A stretch of 64,000 nucleotides of DNA from Lineus longissimus. Taxonomy: Eukaryota; Nemertea; Pilidiophora; Heteronemertea; Lineidae. The stretch covers positions 4,528,001 to 4,592,000 of the forward strand of contig NC_088316.1 in assembly GCF_910592395.1 (NCBI RefSeq). The letters are read 5' to 3'. The position numbers were made by a program, and so were the translations under genes. Under the pieces are notes generated by a model, which was given only the letters and a program-made list of their open reading frames with translations, was not told the DNA's origin and did not search any database. The stretch's first letter is position 1, and the number at the start of each line of letters is the position of its first letter. Below, piece by piece: positions 24,761 through 36,740 of this stretch.

Positions 24761-25240
24761 ATTTGCATAGAGCACCAAATCCACTGTCCCTACTAGCATG
24801 ATCGAGAGGGAGTCCCGCTAAACCATTATGGACATAATAATAATGATCAGATAAATTTTCTATGTACAAGGTATAAGTTTTTTTATTGCAGTGGATCACA
24901 GGAACTTTTAAATACTTCAAAGAGTTGTCAAGAGATAGGCCTATTGCATGAGGAATGTTCCATCTCAAATTGAACAAAACTGAGCTCTGAAATACTCACA
25001 GTTAAACTGTAGATTCTTGGCCAAGTTGGGTGGAAAAGAGCACCATGAAACAAGATTTGATTCCAACTTAACCTGATCTGATATACATGTGCATCATTAT
25101 CATAGCTATGTACAGTTTATTGGCTCAAATACACTGAAAAATCCAACACAATAGGATGAATAGCAGAGAAATTTCCTGATTAAAAAATGAAAGACAAACA
25201 GACTATAAAATGAATCAGAAAGTTTGCCTGCTTCGGGCGC

Positions 25241-25460
25241 CCCGGATTCTGTTTGATCGCAGGCCACTCGTCAAACGTTGACAGTGAACTGCAGGTGATT
25301 TCGTGTCAAAAGCACGAATTGCATCATCACGTTAAACACTTCAATAACATGTTAGAAGAATGGCGGAAATTAGTCTTTCCCGCCTATTAATTAGACACTC
25401 ATTGCCATTGTTTACAGTTTGTTTCAGGGTTCAGTCAAAAATCGACGTCTCGGAGACAAT
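25241..25460. promoter_or_regulatory. Candidate cis-regulatory element
   Basis: CpG-containing, repeat-free sequence with a tight motif group at 25380-25420: CTATTAATTAG (homeodomain core) next to CATTGTTTAC, which matches Sox and Forkhead consensus sites. TCAAACGTTGACAG lies upstream. The motif assignments rest on known consensus sequences; function is inference. There is no adjacent gene in the window to assign it to. Confidence 0.25.
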
Positions 25461-28073
25461 CATTATTTTTTCTTCACAATAAAAGAAAAGAGTAAAGTTG
25501 AAAACTTTCTGGACTGTCCAGGTTTCAACACAACATCTCACGTCCAAAGTCATCTCTTATTTTTGAGATGAACGCTAGAAACTCAATCCACTTTCGGAAG
25601 TCAGCTGTAGGTCCCAGTGAGTTCCACAACAGAGCCTCATAGCTTTGTGGTCAGGGTGGTGTCCTTTGGCCAATAGTCCTCTGTATTCTTCATTCTTCCC
25701 AGGTTATATCTAATTTTTTTAAAATTTGGTTTAAGTAATTGATACCGAACTGGACGTATACACTACATTGGTTGTCTCAGCGAGGGAGGGTGGAGGGTGG
25801 AGGTAGAATGTTAGCCAAACCTGAGTTGTTTTACTGAGTTTGGGGCAATTAATGAGATATATACCTACAGTGAGGTATTGATTTATATTCTCTGTTGATT
25901 TTTTTATTGAATTGACAGTCATAAGTGACCGACTATATATTCAAACCATGAGTAAAACTAAATTTGAAAAAAATAAATGGTCTGTTTCAATTGTTGAGCA
26001 AAAACAAAGGAGGACCTTTTCCTGGAGGCCCATGAAACGATAAATGATAAGTTAAGATTTTTGAGCAAAACATAAGAGAGGCATTTTTCTTGACAATGCT
26101 GAGTTCCATTTCACAACAATGACTTCGAAGGCAAATTGTAGCTTTACATAAGGTGCAAAATTCAATCTTCTTAAGTTTCCGGTATATTTGACTTGCAAAA
26201 ATGTCACCAAGATAACTTCACAGTGTAAGGTATCCTTCTTTTGTTCTTCATCACTCAATCTAGCCTTCGATAATTAACTATTATAACCTGGTTCATCTGT
26301 TTGGGTTGGGAACTGTCGCAGACACGACCTCCGTGGAGCTAAGTGTAAAAACACGTTGTCCCAGGCACAAAGCACTTTTATGCTTGATTTGGCCAATTCT
26401 TTAACCAATGACTCAACTCGTTGCGATACCGTGGCGATACCCCGTTACCCCGCATCCAGCGGAGCTTTCATGCTCAGGTGTGCACGACAAGATATCTAAA
26501 CAATGGTCGCCATTCGAAAATGACACCGATAGCCGCATTTTTCATGTACGAGAATAATTACAAGTCCGTATCAAATGACGGGAAAATTAATCATAGGCAT
26601 CTTGACCACATTCATAGGCAAGCGGTGCGAGACTGATTTAAGATCGCGATCGGTGACGCGTACTGCGATGAACAAAGCAATCCTACTGTATCAGTTTCGC
26701 CCCGAGTCTGATTCTGACAGTTGAGAGGTAAATAGGACGCCCCGTTGCGACTGCTCGAAGATGGGTTTGTATAATATACTGACACATTAGACGGGCCCCT
26801 ACCTAAGATTTCGCACATAGTAGCTGTATTTGAGTCATAGCCGGTTTGGATGAAGCACAATTCTTTGATGACATTGTCTTAATAGGGCAGCACGCAGGGA
26901 TCTGGGTTATTTATACTGACACAGCACTTTTGAAGAGTGTCTGCAGATAAATTGCCTTTGATTAAACACCTTTATTTTTCAGTCAATTAATCATGTCAAA
27001 AATTGATTGGCATCATGTGGCTTGGGATGTTTTTTTTTTTTTTAAAGAATTCACAAGAAAACAACATGAAAAATGATCAGAAATGTTTTCAACAGGCCGG
27101 GTAAAGAAATGTGGACCAAATGAGTGCAAGCCAATGGGTTAGTATCATGCACGCAGAAAAATCATTAATCAGCTTTACCTTGAAATGTCACGATGGCGAA
27201 TCTGAAACTAGGTACCAAAACAAAGAACTAAAATCAATTTTTCACAAATCTGTGACTTTTGTCACCTGTGATGAGAACTGATGAATTGCACTCTAGGGAA
27301 ATTCAAATGGAGCTCACTGTTATGAAAGAAATCAGCTGAGTTGCCATGAAATCAAAAAACCTTCAAAAAGACAATGGCCCTCTTTTATCAAGATTTCAAT
27401 GTCAAAGTTGGAAAGATGTGTACCTGACCAGTTTGATGTATTGCTCATTTGGGTGTACCCTAGTTTGAATTCAGGTGTGAATCATAATCATGAAGCAAAT
27501 GATTTCAAGATCACTAATCTGAAGCCTTTCTTCGGTGAAATTAGTCAGATCTGTAAAATGGTATAGAAATAGAGTATTGCTATAATTGTGGTAAAGGCTG
27601 TATCACAAAATTCAAAGTTTCGTTCAAAAAATATTTCTTTTGGATTTTGGGTTGTATACTTTCCTTAATTTTCCAATTTGCTGTTTGATTTTATCCTGGT
27701 GACCTCTGAACCAGGGATCGGTTAGGACAGGGCTACAAGTAAAGATGTTCTAACTCATCATTAGTTCAACTTAAACAATACTCAATTACATATACATGGT
27801 CGCATAGCAAATTGGGTTCAACTTGAATTGGCACAAGTTGGTAAGAGTAAGACTCAAAATCAATTTCACACAAAATTTTACACGCACTTTTATTGTGGAA
27901 TGATTGGCAAATTCATCTCAACTTATTTAAAACCATGCCCAACCTTGTAAGTTTGTGTCCTCAGATAATCAGGAATTCATCAAGCACTACATGATGGGAC
28001 AGATTGACACATGATTTATGACCTTCTATATTTCCTTTGTCGCCTGATTATCCCATGTTTTACCCATCAACAT
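25461..28073. other. Intergenic DNA, one CpG-rich patch
   Basis: The 26300-26830 segment is CpG-rich (for example GATCGCGATCGGTGACGCG near 26642) and open on both strands for 70-80 codons, but shows no domain. It could be a promoter or regulatory patch. The rest is AT-rich with a T14 run near 27030. Confidence 0.3.
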
Positions 28074-28225
28074 AGAGGTGGATCCAGGAGAGAGAAAAAG
28101 AGGGGACATGACCGCATTTCATGTCAAACTTTCTGATGTGTTCCAAAGTTTCATAGTCAAATTCAAAAATTTTCATGAATAGGGGGGTCAGGGGGGCTGC
28201 GCCCGCACCTTGGGTCCGCACCTGC
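28074..28225. mobile_element. Short TIR element with GGTGGATCCAGG-type ends
   Basis: The left end AGAGGTGGATCCAGG pairs with the inverted right end CCTTGGGTCCGCACCTGC. The interior is 152 bp, non-coding, and carries AGGGGGGTCAGGGGGGC near the right end. This end structure resembles a widespread class of non-autonomous animal DNA transposons. Confidence 0.6.
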
Positions 28226-30189
28226 CACCATTACAAGATATGTCAGTAAAGATTGTGCATTTGCAAGTCTCCTGTCTTGCCACCCTGATGAAATTTATCT
28301 GATATCAGCCTGGTACCAACATAGTTGCTAAGTACAGGTCTTATATCGGTGAATCTCAAGTGATTCCTTCAGAAATCATTCGCCATGAAACAAATTAGAT
28401 ACTATTTCAAAATGGACAACAAAGTGTGCCAGGACTTAAAAGGCGCCCACCTCTGTCTTCGTCACAAAGCCCTAAATGACTACAAAAGCTTCCTGTGGTA
28501 AATTAACTGTAATTCAGAGCCAAATTAGTTATATCAAGGTATCAATAGCCAAATCATCTCTTTGGTTTTTACTCCACATGTTTTGATCACCTTTAATTAC
28601 AGTGTATATGGTCATTTCCTCATTTCTTTTGTAAGTTAGGCCAGACCTCGTCAAAGAACAATAGCATGACATGGCTGCATCTCTGTGTTTTTCTTACTCA
28701 GCCTCAGGACATCTCTTAACCTATCATACCTATTATCATGGTTATTAACCTGGTCAAGCTATTCACAGGGTTTTTGTTCTGGTTGTCCCCAGAGGCCAAT
28801 TGCTGTCACTGCGATTGCTCATCATTCTGTCCAGGAAGGAGGCATGGCAATGATATCTCAGGTTAACCTGTCTTACACCTGACAACCTTTCAATGAGGGG
28901 GGAATGGGATGTACGTTACCCGATGTCCGGTTATGTCCCAGCTCACAGGGCTCTTTAGGAAAGCGTTTTTATCATCTAATTAGGCAACTTGAGGGAAAAT
29001 CCAATAATATGCAAATCCAGTTTCCCCAACAGCACCTCAATCCCAATTTTCCAGATTATTTTTCCCCTATCAGAAATCTCATTTGTCATTGTGGGGTGAT
29101 CCTGGCATCCCGAAAAAGACCATCCACGCACAATGCCACTTATCTTTTCCCTGTGCATCCTAATTCTCCATGCAAATGAAACCCTTTTGCTGTGGCAGCT
29201 AATTTTTAGGGTGATGCAGGCGAGACCATAGCAGTAGATACCATTGCTGAACAGGGTTCACTTTTGTCTCCATGGGCAAAGTTTGTAAAAAAGAGTTGCC
29301 CTTTACTAAATTGTATTCAGATTAAACTAATGTTCTCCAAATGTGTCTAGCATGTAAAGAGAAGCTGCAGCCAAGTCCCCTTAACCCCTCCCCCCTTGAT
29401 GGGGACATGTGACATGCCGTGGTACAAACATCACCCACAACAATAGGGTATACAAAGAAACTGGCAGGAAGTTTTTTGATCCCAGGTTAGAGTATTTCGC
29501 CACTGTCTGAGCAGTTTTTATATATCAAAACTGTATACAAACCTTTTAAATTTGATAAGGGCTTCAAACTAGTTCTATCTGATGCTCTCCAAATTCAGAT
29601 ATCAAAATATTTTTTTTATATGCAGGATCGTCCCAAAAGAGAATCTGCAGAATACCCCCATTTCTCTGACAGAAGAAGACAAAATGCAATGTTACACCCT
29701 CATTTTCCACCTGAACGAGAACAAAGAAATCCAAGGGTTCCTTCTATCGTTATTCACACAGCACAACCAGACAATTACAAGAAATTGAAGCCTTGATTGA
29801 GTTTGAAACAATATAGTTCGCTATGGTTCCTCATCAGAAATTTGAACATCGCACCCGCGGCAATTACCAGTCATGCCCAACAGCGCTTGCCCGAGGCATC
29901 GCTGAAAATCAAGACCTAATGCATCCAAATGATCTCGAGTAATCAAACAACCATTTTTCACAGTGGGATAATGTCTGGGAGAGAGGCCAAACTGCAAAAG
30001 GCAGTTGGTCAGGGGACTTGGCTGGTTTTCTTTGGATTGGGTTCCACATCAGATTACAAAATATACCCCGTAATTGGGTTTTTGACTGTTAGCCATCTCA
30101 TAGAGGCGATTTGGTTAAAGGCTGCCAGAAATTGGCTATAGACTAACAAGAATCAATTATGGTTAAGTGAAATTAGTTGACAAAAAGCG
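28226..30189. other. Intergenic DNA, no supported gene
   Basis: Several repeat-free patches (about 28440-28640 and 29820-30150) carry TAATTA-type words and mixed composition and could be regulatory. No exon or RNA gene is supported. Confidence 0.3.
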
Positions 30190-30380
30190 GACAAGACGAA
30201 GGAGCGGCTGTGGGCTAGTGGTCCCTGGTTGAAGTGTTGTTAGCCTTTCGACCTGTTTGTTTAACTTGCCTTACTCAACCAGGTGTATAAATGGGTACTG
30301 GTCAGAAATACTGTGTGTAGGCTATTGTTGTTGAATGAGCAGCTCATCTGAGGTCTACTGAGGTTGGGTTGGGACTTGGG
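30190..30380 (+). mobile_element. tRNA-type SINE remnant
   Basis: GTGGGCTAGTGGTCCCTGGT resembles a degenerate tRNA-derived head with B-box-like sequence. It is followed by ACTCAACCAGGTGTATAAA and TGGGTACTGG, a body word I know from widespread marine-invertebrate SINEs. A related copy lies at 36548-36740. It is diverged and presumably inactive. Confidence 0.5.
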
Positions 30381-30841
30381 TTATAGTGTCAAGTCGGATG
30401 ACACCTCTACTGCGGTTGACATCAGACTATAAACCAAATGTTCCAACTTTAACAATGGCCAAAAAATGAACACCTTTAGATGAACCCCTAGATTACCATG
30501 CACCTCTTACAGTTTACCATATTTGCGACAATCAGTCGAAACCCTAATTAGTTTCAGCATTGAACATGTTTGATTGTGTGCAATTATTGCCACACCTGAG
30601 GCATATAGTACCTTTCTCATGCCCTTTCTTGGTGCAATATCTACCCCTGTAAAATTAGCTCATCCTGCTGGCAGGTCTGAGATAATTGTCATGGGTAGTT
30701 AGTTAGTCAGGTTTGTTCAAATAACGTGCCCCACAAACGAGTGATTTTAGTTGCTGCAATCTGTGTCTGAGCCATACGACAACATGACAAGTGATTCCAA
30801 TATCATAAATCGGCTGCCACATTCTGAACACAATTGTCATT

Positions 30842-31064
30842 TGTGACCCGCTCTACCAAAACTAGGCGCTTGTCGCATCTGAACTTGACAGGTTGATACA
30901 GACTTGTTGTTCATTTCCCTATTGTTGACCTTTTGTGAAATCTATTACAAACTGATTTGGTCACATTCAACAAAAGGTCTACAATAGGGAAATGAACAAC
31001 AAGTCCGTATCAACCTGTCAAGTTCAGATGCCACAAGCGCCTAGTTTTGGTAGAGCGGGTCACA
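30842..31064. mobile_element. Foldback element, about 98-bp arms (copy 1)
   Basis: Starts TGTGACCCGCTCTACCAAA and ends with its exact complement. The left arm (30842-30938) and the inverted right arm differ at only about four positions over some 98 bp, around a loop of about 26 bp. Near-identical arms imply a young insertion or ongoing arm homogenisation. There is no coding capacity. A diverged relative is at 50898-51085. Confidence 0.85.
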
Positions 31065-31251
31065 TTTTTTTATGGCTCTGTCCCAGGTTGTAACAATTTA
31101 AATCACTTGTTTGCACAGTGCTTTACTCCAAGAGGCGCTGTTTGATTTTATATCAAGACTTCAAAATAAATTGCCAAGAATAAAAAGCTTGGGAGCTATA
31201 AAACTTACTCGATTTTGGCTCAGTAGACAAAATTTGGATGATATGTATACT

Positions 31252-31383
31252 GTAGGAGAAAACTGGATACCCTGGAGGAAACCTATGCTATAGCAGAGAG
31301 TCAACCTCTCCTTTGCAATACTTTATATTAGTGTATGAGGTCTGACAGGGAATCAAACCCAAGACCTCAGAGGTGAATGGTGC
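31252..31383. repeat. Dispersed repeat with tRNA-like anticoding words
   Basis: GGAGAAAACTGGATACCCTGG is followed downstream by GGGAATCAAACCCAAGACCTC and AGAGGTGAATGGTGC. The latter is a degenerate reverse-complement B-box-like pattern seen in common animal interspersed repeats. It abuts the target duplication of the Polinton-like element, so that element inserted next to or into this repeat. Confidence 0.5.
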
Positions 31384-31384
31384 T
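31379..31384. repeat. 6-bp target-site duplication, left copy
   Basis: GGTGCT immediately before the AGTAGT terminus, duplicated exactly at 32700-32705. Confidence 0.75.
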
Positions 31385-32699
31385 AGTAGTGTAGTATGTT
31401 GTTTATGGTCCCCATTGAGGAGGATTTGCAAGGAGGATTCGTCTAAAAATAGATTCTAGGTGGGAAATTAAAAAAAATAGTTATCAAATGGATAACAGAG
31501 GGCGCTTTAATCTGTGGGAAATTTGTTGAGGAATAGTTTTCAAATGGATAAAAGGGGGCGCTTCAATCAGCACAGCGGGAAATTCAAATTTTTAAGTGAC
31601 AACAGCCCATACTACTACAAGATTGCATCGGTACGATTGATCCCTTTAAAATATTTGGGGTGGCCTTAAGAAAGGCCTTTTTTGGTCCTTAGAAGGACCT
31701 TTTTTGGAAGGGTAGCCCTTCACAGGAACTTTGGAAGATGGTCTTGGTGAAGCAGATACCAGGTTGTGTCATCGGCCGCTTCGTAGAATCGACTTCTGCA
31801 TGTCTGTAGCAGGAAGCATCTTGAGTGACCTCTAACATGGTGATGTTGAAGCTGTCTCTTCTCACCAGACGTACGAGATCATGCTTCCATCCATTGTGTA
31901 GAAGATTTGCTGGTAGAATTATTACCCCCATGCAGGTGTTCATTTCTGGTTGGTAGGTCTTGTGTACAAACTTGGCCGACTCAATGATGCTCTTGGGTAG
32001 ATCCAAGATTGGTTTTGGGTAGAGGTCTTCATCCTGGAGCTTCCAATACTTGGTCGGGTCCAATCCACATCCCCTAAGATGGACAACAGATTGTTCAATA
32101 ATCCACTACTGTTTTGAATCAGCATAGGCTGCTCAAGGACTCTGGTATTGTTACTGGCATGATAATATCTACGTTCCTCGGTCGTGTTGTTATAGAGTAC
32201 AAATCCAAAGAAATAATTGACCTTATATTGGTGACGCTGTCCTTGATGCACTTCTCTATTTATGCTCTCCAATTCTTGGAATGATGGTGATTCTAACATG
32301 ACATTCTACAGTCTCTGGTGCCGTCCATTCATTCTGCTTCTGGTCTGACACTGTGCCCAATTTTCATGATAGACTGCTTCATGTTCCAGTCCAATGAATA
32401 TTGGAAACTGTACCACTTAACAACATGCAGGTACCACTTAACCAATCAACACACATCATGATACAACTCAACATGTCTAGACAGGTTACAGCAGATTTAT
32501 TGCAACATTTTATAACATTCACAGATAGAAAGAGCAGAATACATGATTCCTTTTACATCGGCAACTAATTTAGCCAATCATTAAACAGCAATTAAAACAA
32601 GTTCTTGACCTTTGAATTTCCCGCCTAGAATCTACTTTTAGAACAATCCTCTTCGCAAATCCTCCTCAATAGGGACCATAAACAACATACTATACTACT
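31385..32699 (-). mobile_element. Polinton/Maverick-like deleted element, 1315 bp
   Basis: Terminal inverted repeats of about 86 bp (31385-31470 and 32614-32699) begin AGTAGTRTAGTATGTTG and are about 90% identical. The element starts AG and ends CT, and is flanked by a perfect 6-bp duplication, GGTGCT. Long TIRs, AG...CT ends and 6-bp duplications are the known signature of Polintons, which normally are 15-20 kb and encode a protein-primed DNA polymerase, integrase and capsid proteins. Here only about 1.3 kb remains, with one broken coding segment on the minus strand. Inside the left end a roughly 60-bp unit with CAAATGGATAA and GGGCGCTT is duplicated (about 31481 and 31541). The structural call is strong; the superfamily is inference. 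Confidence 0.65.
31689..32299 (-). pseudogene. Broken coding segment inside the Polinton-like element
   Basis: Two minus-strand frames overlap with a shift: 32299-31940 (119 codons) and 32063-31689 (124 codons, beginning at a TTG and so not a real start). Codon use and composition are clearly protein-like across both. The peptide FFGFVLYNN followed by RRYYHASNN and a Pro/Ile-rich segment resembles, from memory of the family, the region near the N-terminus of Polinton DNA polymerase B. That is unverified. Coding-like sequence also continues upstream to about 32420 after a stop near 32305, so there are at least two disruptions. It cannot make a full-length product. Confidence 0.45.
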
Positions 32700-32705
32700 G
32701 GTGCT
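32700..32705. repeat. 6-bp target-site duplication, right copy
   Basis: GGTGCT directly after the ACTACT terminus, identical to 31379-31384. Confidence 0.75.
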
Positions 32706-34098
32706 CACTCATCCATTGCATCACTCTGACAGCCAAACTGAAGCCAAAGAAGGCAAGCACTGTCAACTGCTAAATTTTCACAAAATCAAAACTGTGTTAA
32801 TTGAATTTTTGGCAAAGATTTGTTAATCACAAAATTAAAGCAGAGCAAAAATATAACAGTTCGAAGTACTTTCTTACATGAATCATTATAAGAATCGTCA
32901 AAAGGGTTCCTCCAATCTGATGCTTCTAATCAACATTCGTGAGGTCCCTCTAAATCATTTGAAGATTCAATTTAAGCAGTCAATGAAGATTTCCTCAAAG
33001 GGCGCAAGGTCAATGAAACCAATCCGCCAGAAGTGCAGTCAGGCAAAAAAGGTACAAATCTCATGAACTCTTTGAGAAATTGAAGTGAAGACTCCTTAGT
33101 CACCAGTTGTTGCAAATAAATTCTATCTAAGAGAGCCCTCCACGCAAATATGGCTAATTTGGTACAAATAACCTTGGAAAGTTGGGCCCGATATGTTTAA
33201 TTGTTAAAGGAAGTCAAATGAACTGACTGCAGGAAATTACTCATAAACATGATAAAAGACGAAACTTGGTTTAGGAATGACAAATTTAGTTAGCATACTT
33301 TCCTAAATAGAGTCGACTTATCACTATAGACTTCACCCTGAAAGTATCAACATTTATTCTTGATGATAAATTGCTATGCAAAAGGATTCCCGGTACTGAT
33401 TCAACCGGAATTTATCAATGGAAATAACTAATTAGTGTCATCAAATGATGGACAAAACAAGACGAATCCAGCGTTATTTTGCATAAGTTTCAGTGCATTT
33501 ATAGCATACTTAGTATACAATATGCAAGTAACCTAGTTTCACCAATCTAAGACCTACCAATTGATTACAAGGATATCAAAACAAAGGCCAAGCCTGATAA
33601 TGACAAAATGAACAGCATCAAACAGGTACGTGCATGATACTTCGCTTGAATATTCGGAACTGATCTAAGGTCGGTGAAACTAGAGTATACAAGCTGAATC
33701 CAAGCCATAAACATATAACTGGAACTATTCCCTCAGATAATACAGTAATCAACTTAACTTGTCAACTAGATTTGTCCAATAAGCTGTAACTGCAGTAAAC
33801 CAATTAGACGAGCATTGCCTTTGTTTCACCGTTGTTGTGAGTTGATTAGTGGTACCACTCGTAAGCAGTCAGGAGAAACAAATGTCATCACTTATGGTAA
33901 CAATCAATTTGCTCTGCAGACACTTCCCCATTTACAATGCGCTCGTACAGGAGATGGTTTCCATTCACTCTGACAAGGAAACAAGTCACCACTGAACGCC
34001 TGGGAATTCGTCAGGGACAATATGCCAGGATTCATTTTTACAGTGAAACTGCATCCTTCCTAGACTTTCTCCCTATAGTACTAATTCGTTTCATATTA
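32706..34098. other. Intergenic DNA, nothing recognised
   Basis: AT-rich, no supported gene. A repeat-free patch at 33400-33480 has ACTAATTAGTGTCAT. No RNA or repeat structure is otherwise visible. Confidence 0.35.
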
Positions 34099-34680
34099 CA
34101 GGTTGAGATCCAAGAGGGGAATACCAGGGCTTTGAACCTGCAATAGAAGTAGTTTCATGTTGCAGGTGGGCATCAAAGAGGGGAATCCCAGGAGTTTGAA
34201 CCTATGGTAGAAGTAGTTTCATGTTGCAGGTGGGCATCAAAGAGGGGAATCCCAGGAGTTTGAACCTATTGTAGAAGTACATGTAGTTTCATTTTACAGG
34301 TGGGTATCAACGAGGGGAATCCCAGGGGCTTGAACCTATGGTAAAAGTAGTTTCATTTTTTACAGGTGGGTATCAAAGAGGGGGAGCCCCAGCCTTTAAA
34401 TCTACATGCAATAGAACTACTTCATATATTCATGATATTACAGGTTGGAATCCAAGATAGAGAGGAATACCAGTGCTTTGAACCTACACTAGAAGTAGTT
34501 TCATATTACAGGTGGGTATCCAACATGTCAAAGAGGGGGAACTCCAGGCTTTGAACTTGCAGTGGAAGTAGTTTGATATTACAGGTGGGGATCTAAGAGC
34601 GAAATTATTGGGCTTTGAACCCACAGTAGAAGTAGATTCATATTACATGAAGTAAATCTATAAGACGGGAATCATAGGGC
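34099..34680 (+). repeat. Minisatellite, unit 64-78 bp, about 9 copies
   Basis: Units start CAGGTGGGTATCAAAGAG, continue GGGAATCCCAGG and TTTGAACCTATGGTAGAAG, and end TAGTTTCATATTA. Starts are at 34099, 34163, 34227, 34297, 34363, 34441, 34509, 34582 and about 34646. Two neighbouring units (34163 and 34227) are almost identical; the outer ones are diverged. Each unit junction reads TTNCAG|GTGGGT, matching acceptor and donor consensus back to back. Confidence 0.9.
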
Positions 34681-36352
34681 TTTCTAAGGGTGCATGATAC
34701 CTTAAACTGCCATATTTTCGCAAATTGTGAAAATAAAGTGGCACGAAAATTTGGCGGTTCATTGTTAACATCAGCATTTAAATTTTCAAAAAGAGATTCT
34801 TTACAAATATGACATTGAGGAATTACTCAATGACACTGTTATCGCATTTACTTTAATTACCATATGCACTAATGCCTAAAGGATTTCGAACAGTTTTGTC
34901 AAGATTGGAACACAATAAAATTTCACTTAGATCTGTCAAAATCGAATTATTTGAGGTCAGGCAATGGTCATGGTTCCATATGGTACCCACAGAGGGAAAA
35001 TCGGGGGACAATACCATATTGGCATACTTGCCAGTTTCCGGTGAAACCCTCAGCCAAGCGAGATGTGTCGCTGACAGTATTTGTCCCAGACTGTTATATG
35101 ACTCAAGTAAATTAACATGGGTGCAATTCATCTTTCTAAAATTGACATTTAAAAGTTTAAATTGGATTTTGATGTCACGTTCTGTCAATATTTGGATGGA
35201 TTACTCTATCGGCTTGCCACAGATCCCAGTTGTCCTCACCGGAAAGAGAAAGTCGGGTATTCTTTAGACATGCATGATGGAGATGGTGGTCTGCGTTATT
35301 TTGATGATGAGGATTTTTTAACCCTTAAAGGGTTATGCCATTCGTTCACATATATTTACTATTGGTGCATTTATACCTATTTCCTATCTCTAACGCCAGG
35401 CGATGCCAATAGTTAGTCAAAATGCAAGTTTGCGCATTATCTGTATACAATTGGTATATGCATATAAATTTTCCCAATTGCTGCATGTTATATGGTATGT
35501 GCGCTTATGATCACAAATCTGCGAAACAATGAAAAGTTTATCTGGTTGTATCACAGCGGCAAGTGTCATTTTAATGGCAACCACCACCATTGTAAACCTA
35601 CGACATAGGCCTTTAATTTGATAATATTTCAAGATCATGCCTCAACTATGGTAACATTTATTTCTATTTACCTGAGCGACAAGAAAAATACGGTGAACAT
35701 GAATGATAGGCCGTTATAGCATGAAAGGAGAAACAATGGTAGAAAGGCTTTGAAATTATAAGCAAAGCATTATTGATGAGTTTTTCAACAATTCCACAAT
35801 TTAAAAAAAATAATCTGTAATATTTCAATAAGGAACCAACTCAACATGGCAACTAGAGACACAAAACAAGAGATGACTGCTGCATTTTGACAAATTGTCC
35901 AATTTTGTATCCAGATCCTTACCTACTCATCCAACGAAACTGAGGTGAGCAAATCTTTAGGAGACGCGAAACCATCAAGAAAGCTCACAACCAGTTAATA
36001 GCATTACCTCAGAAACAATGGAGGTAAAGCTTTGAAACATTGATCAAAGAGTTATTGATGAGAACATGCTGTGTCATCATCCACCAGACACTTTTATAAT
36101 AGCGTGTCATTTTGTTGGACACGGTTACAGCGGTGGCCAGGATCAGAACTGGAGCCTGGCTATAATGCTTTAATTTTCTATGTTGTAGCTTAGGCCAAAA
36201 AAAGTTTTGTTTCTGTCTATGAACATTGTAAAAAGCTTTTCCACGTCAGGAACTTATCCCAGTTTCTGTAGCATGCAAGTGCCTATGAGGATCCTTGACT
36301 GGCTGTCCATTGAATGTCAACTTCCCAGGTAATCCTGGAACTCACTTATATG
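34681..36352. other. Intergenic DNA, no supported gene
   Basis: The 34853-35416 segment is open on both strands for 84-131 codons without a recognisable domain; plus-strand 34872-35267 begins with ATG. I cannot support it as a gene, but it is longer than most chance frames here. Confidence 0.3.
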
Positions 36353-36482
36353 CCTGGGTGGAGAGAAGTGAGCAGGGTCAAGTGTCACGTTCAAGGTTAC
36401 AAAGACAAAACAGTGATGATCCTTCTGAGAGTCAAACCCACAACCTCCAGATTATCACTACCAATCACTATGCCACTGCATG
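36353..36482. repeat. Dispersed repeat with degenerate B-box-like sequence
   Basis: CTGGGTGGAGAGAAGTGAG, then GTCAAGTGTC, CAGTGATGATCC, GAGTCAAACCCACAACCTC and CACTATGCCACTGCATG. This word order is familiar from abundant animal interspersed repeats. It is diverged. Confidence 0.5.
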
Positions 36483-36547
36483 CTCCCAAGTGAGTATTCA
36501 TCAAAACAGCCTTGCCAATTAGATATTTATGATATTTTGATTGAATG

Positions 36548-36740
36548 GTTGAATCTGGAAAAGGGGCTCGCGTCTCTGACGAGCAGTCATGAGGTTCCCT
36601 GTATCAACTCCCACCGTCGGCACGAAACTCAAGGCAGGACTCCTTGTCTTACATTCCTTACTCCACCCAGGTCTATAAATGTGTAAAAGTCGAAAATTCT
36701 CAGGTTGTGCTGATTAAGCAGCTTATATGACTTCTACTGA
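36548..36740 (+). mobile_element. tRNA-type SINE remnant, second copy
   Basis: Contains a degenerate tRNA-like head (GGGGCTCGCGTCTCTGACGAG) and the diagnostic CCACCCAGGTCTATAAAT, comparable with the copy at 30190-30380. Both are followed by a CAGCTCAT/CAGCTTAT and TCTACTGA word pair. Confidence 0.5.

Noticed and set aside
34099-34680. Series of real micro-exons
   Set aside because: The units are tandem copies of one sequence with no maintained reading frame between them, so a minisatellite explains them better.
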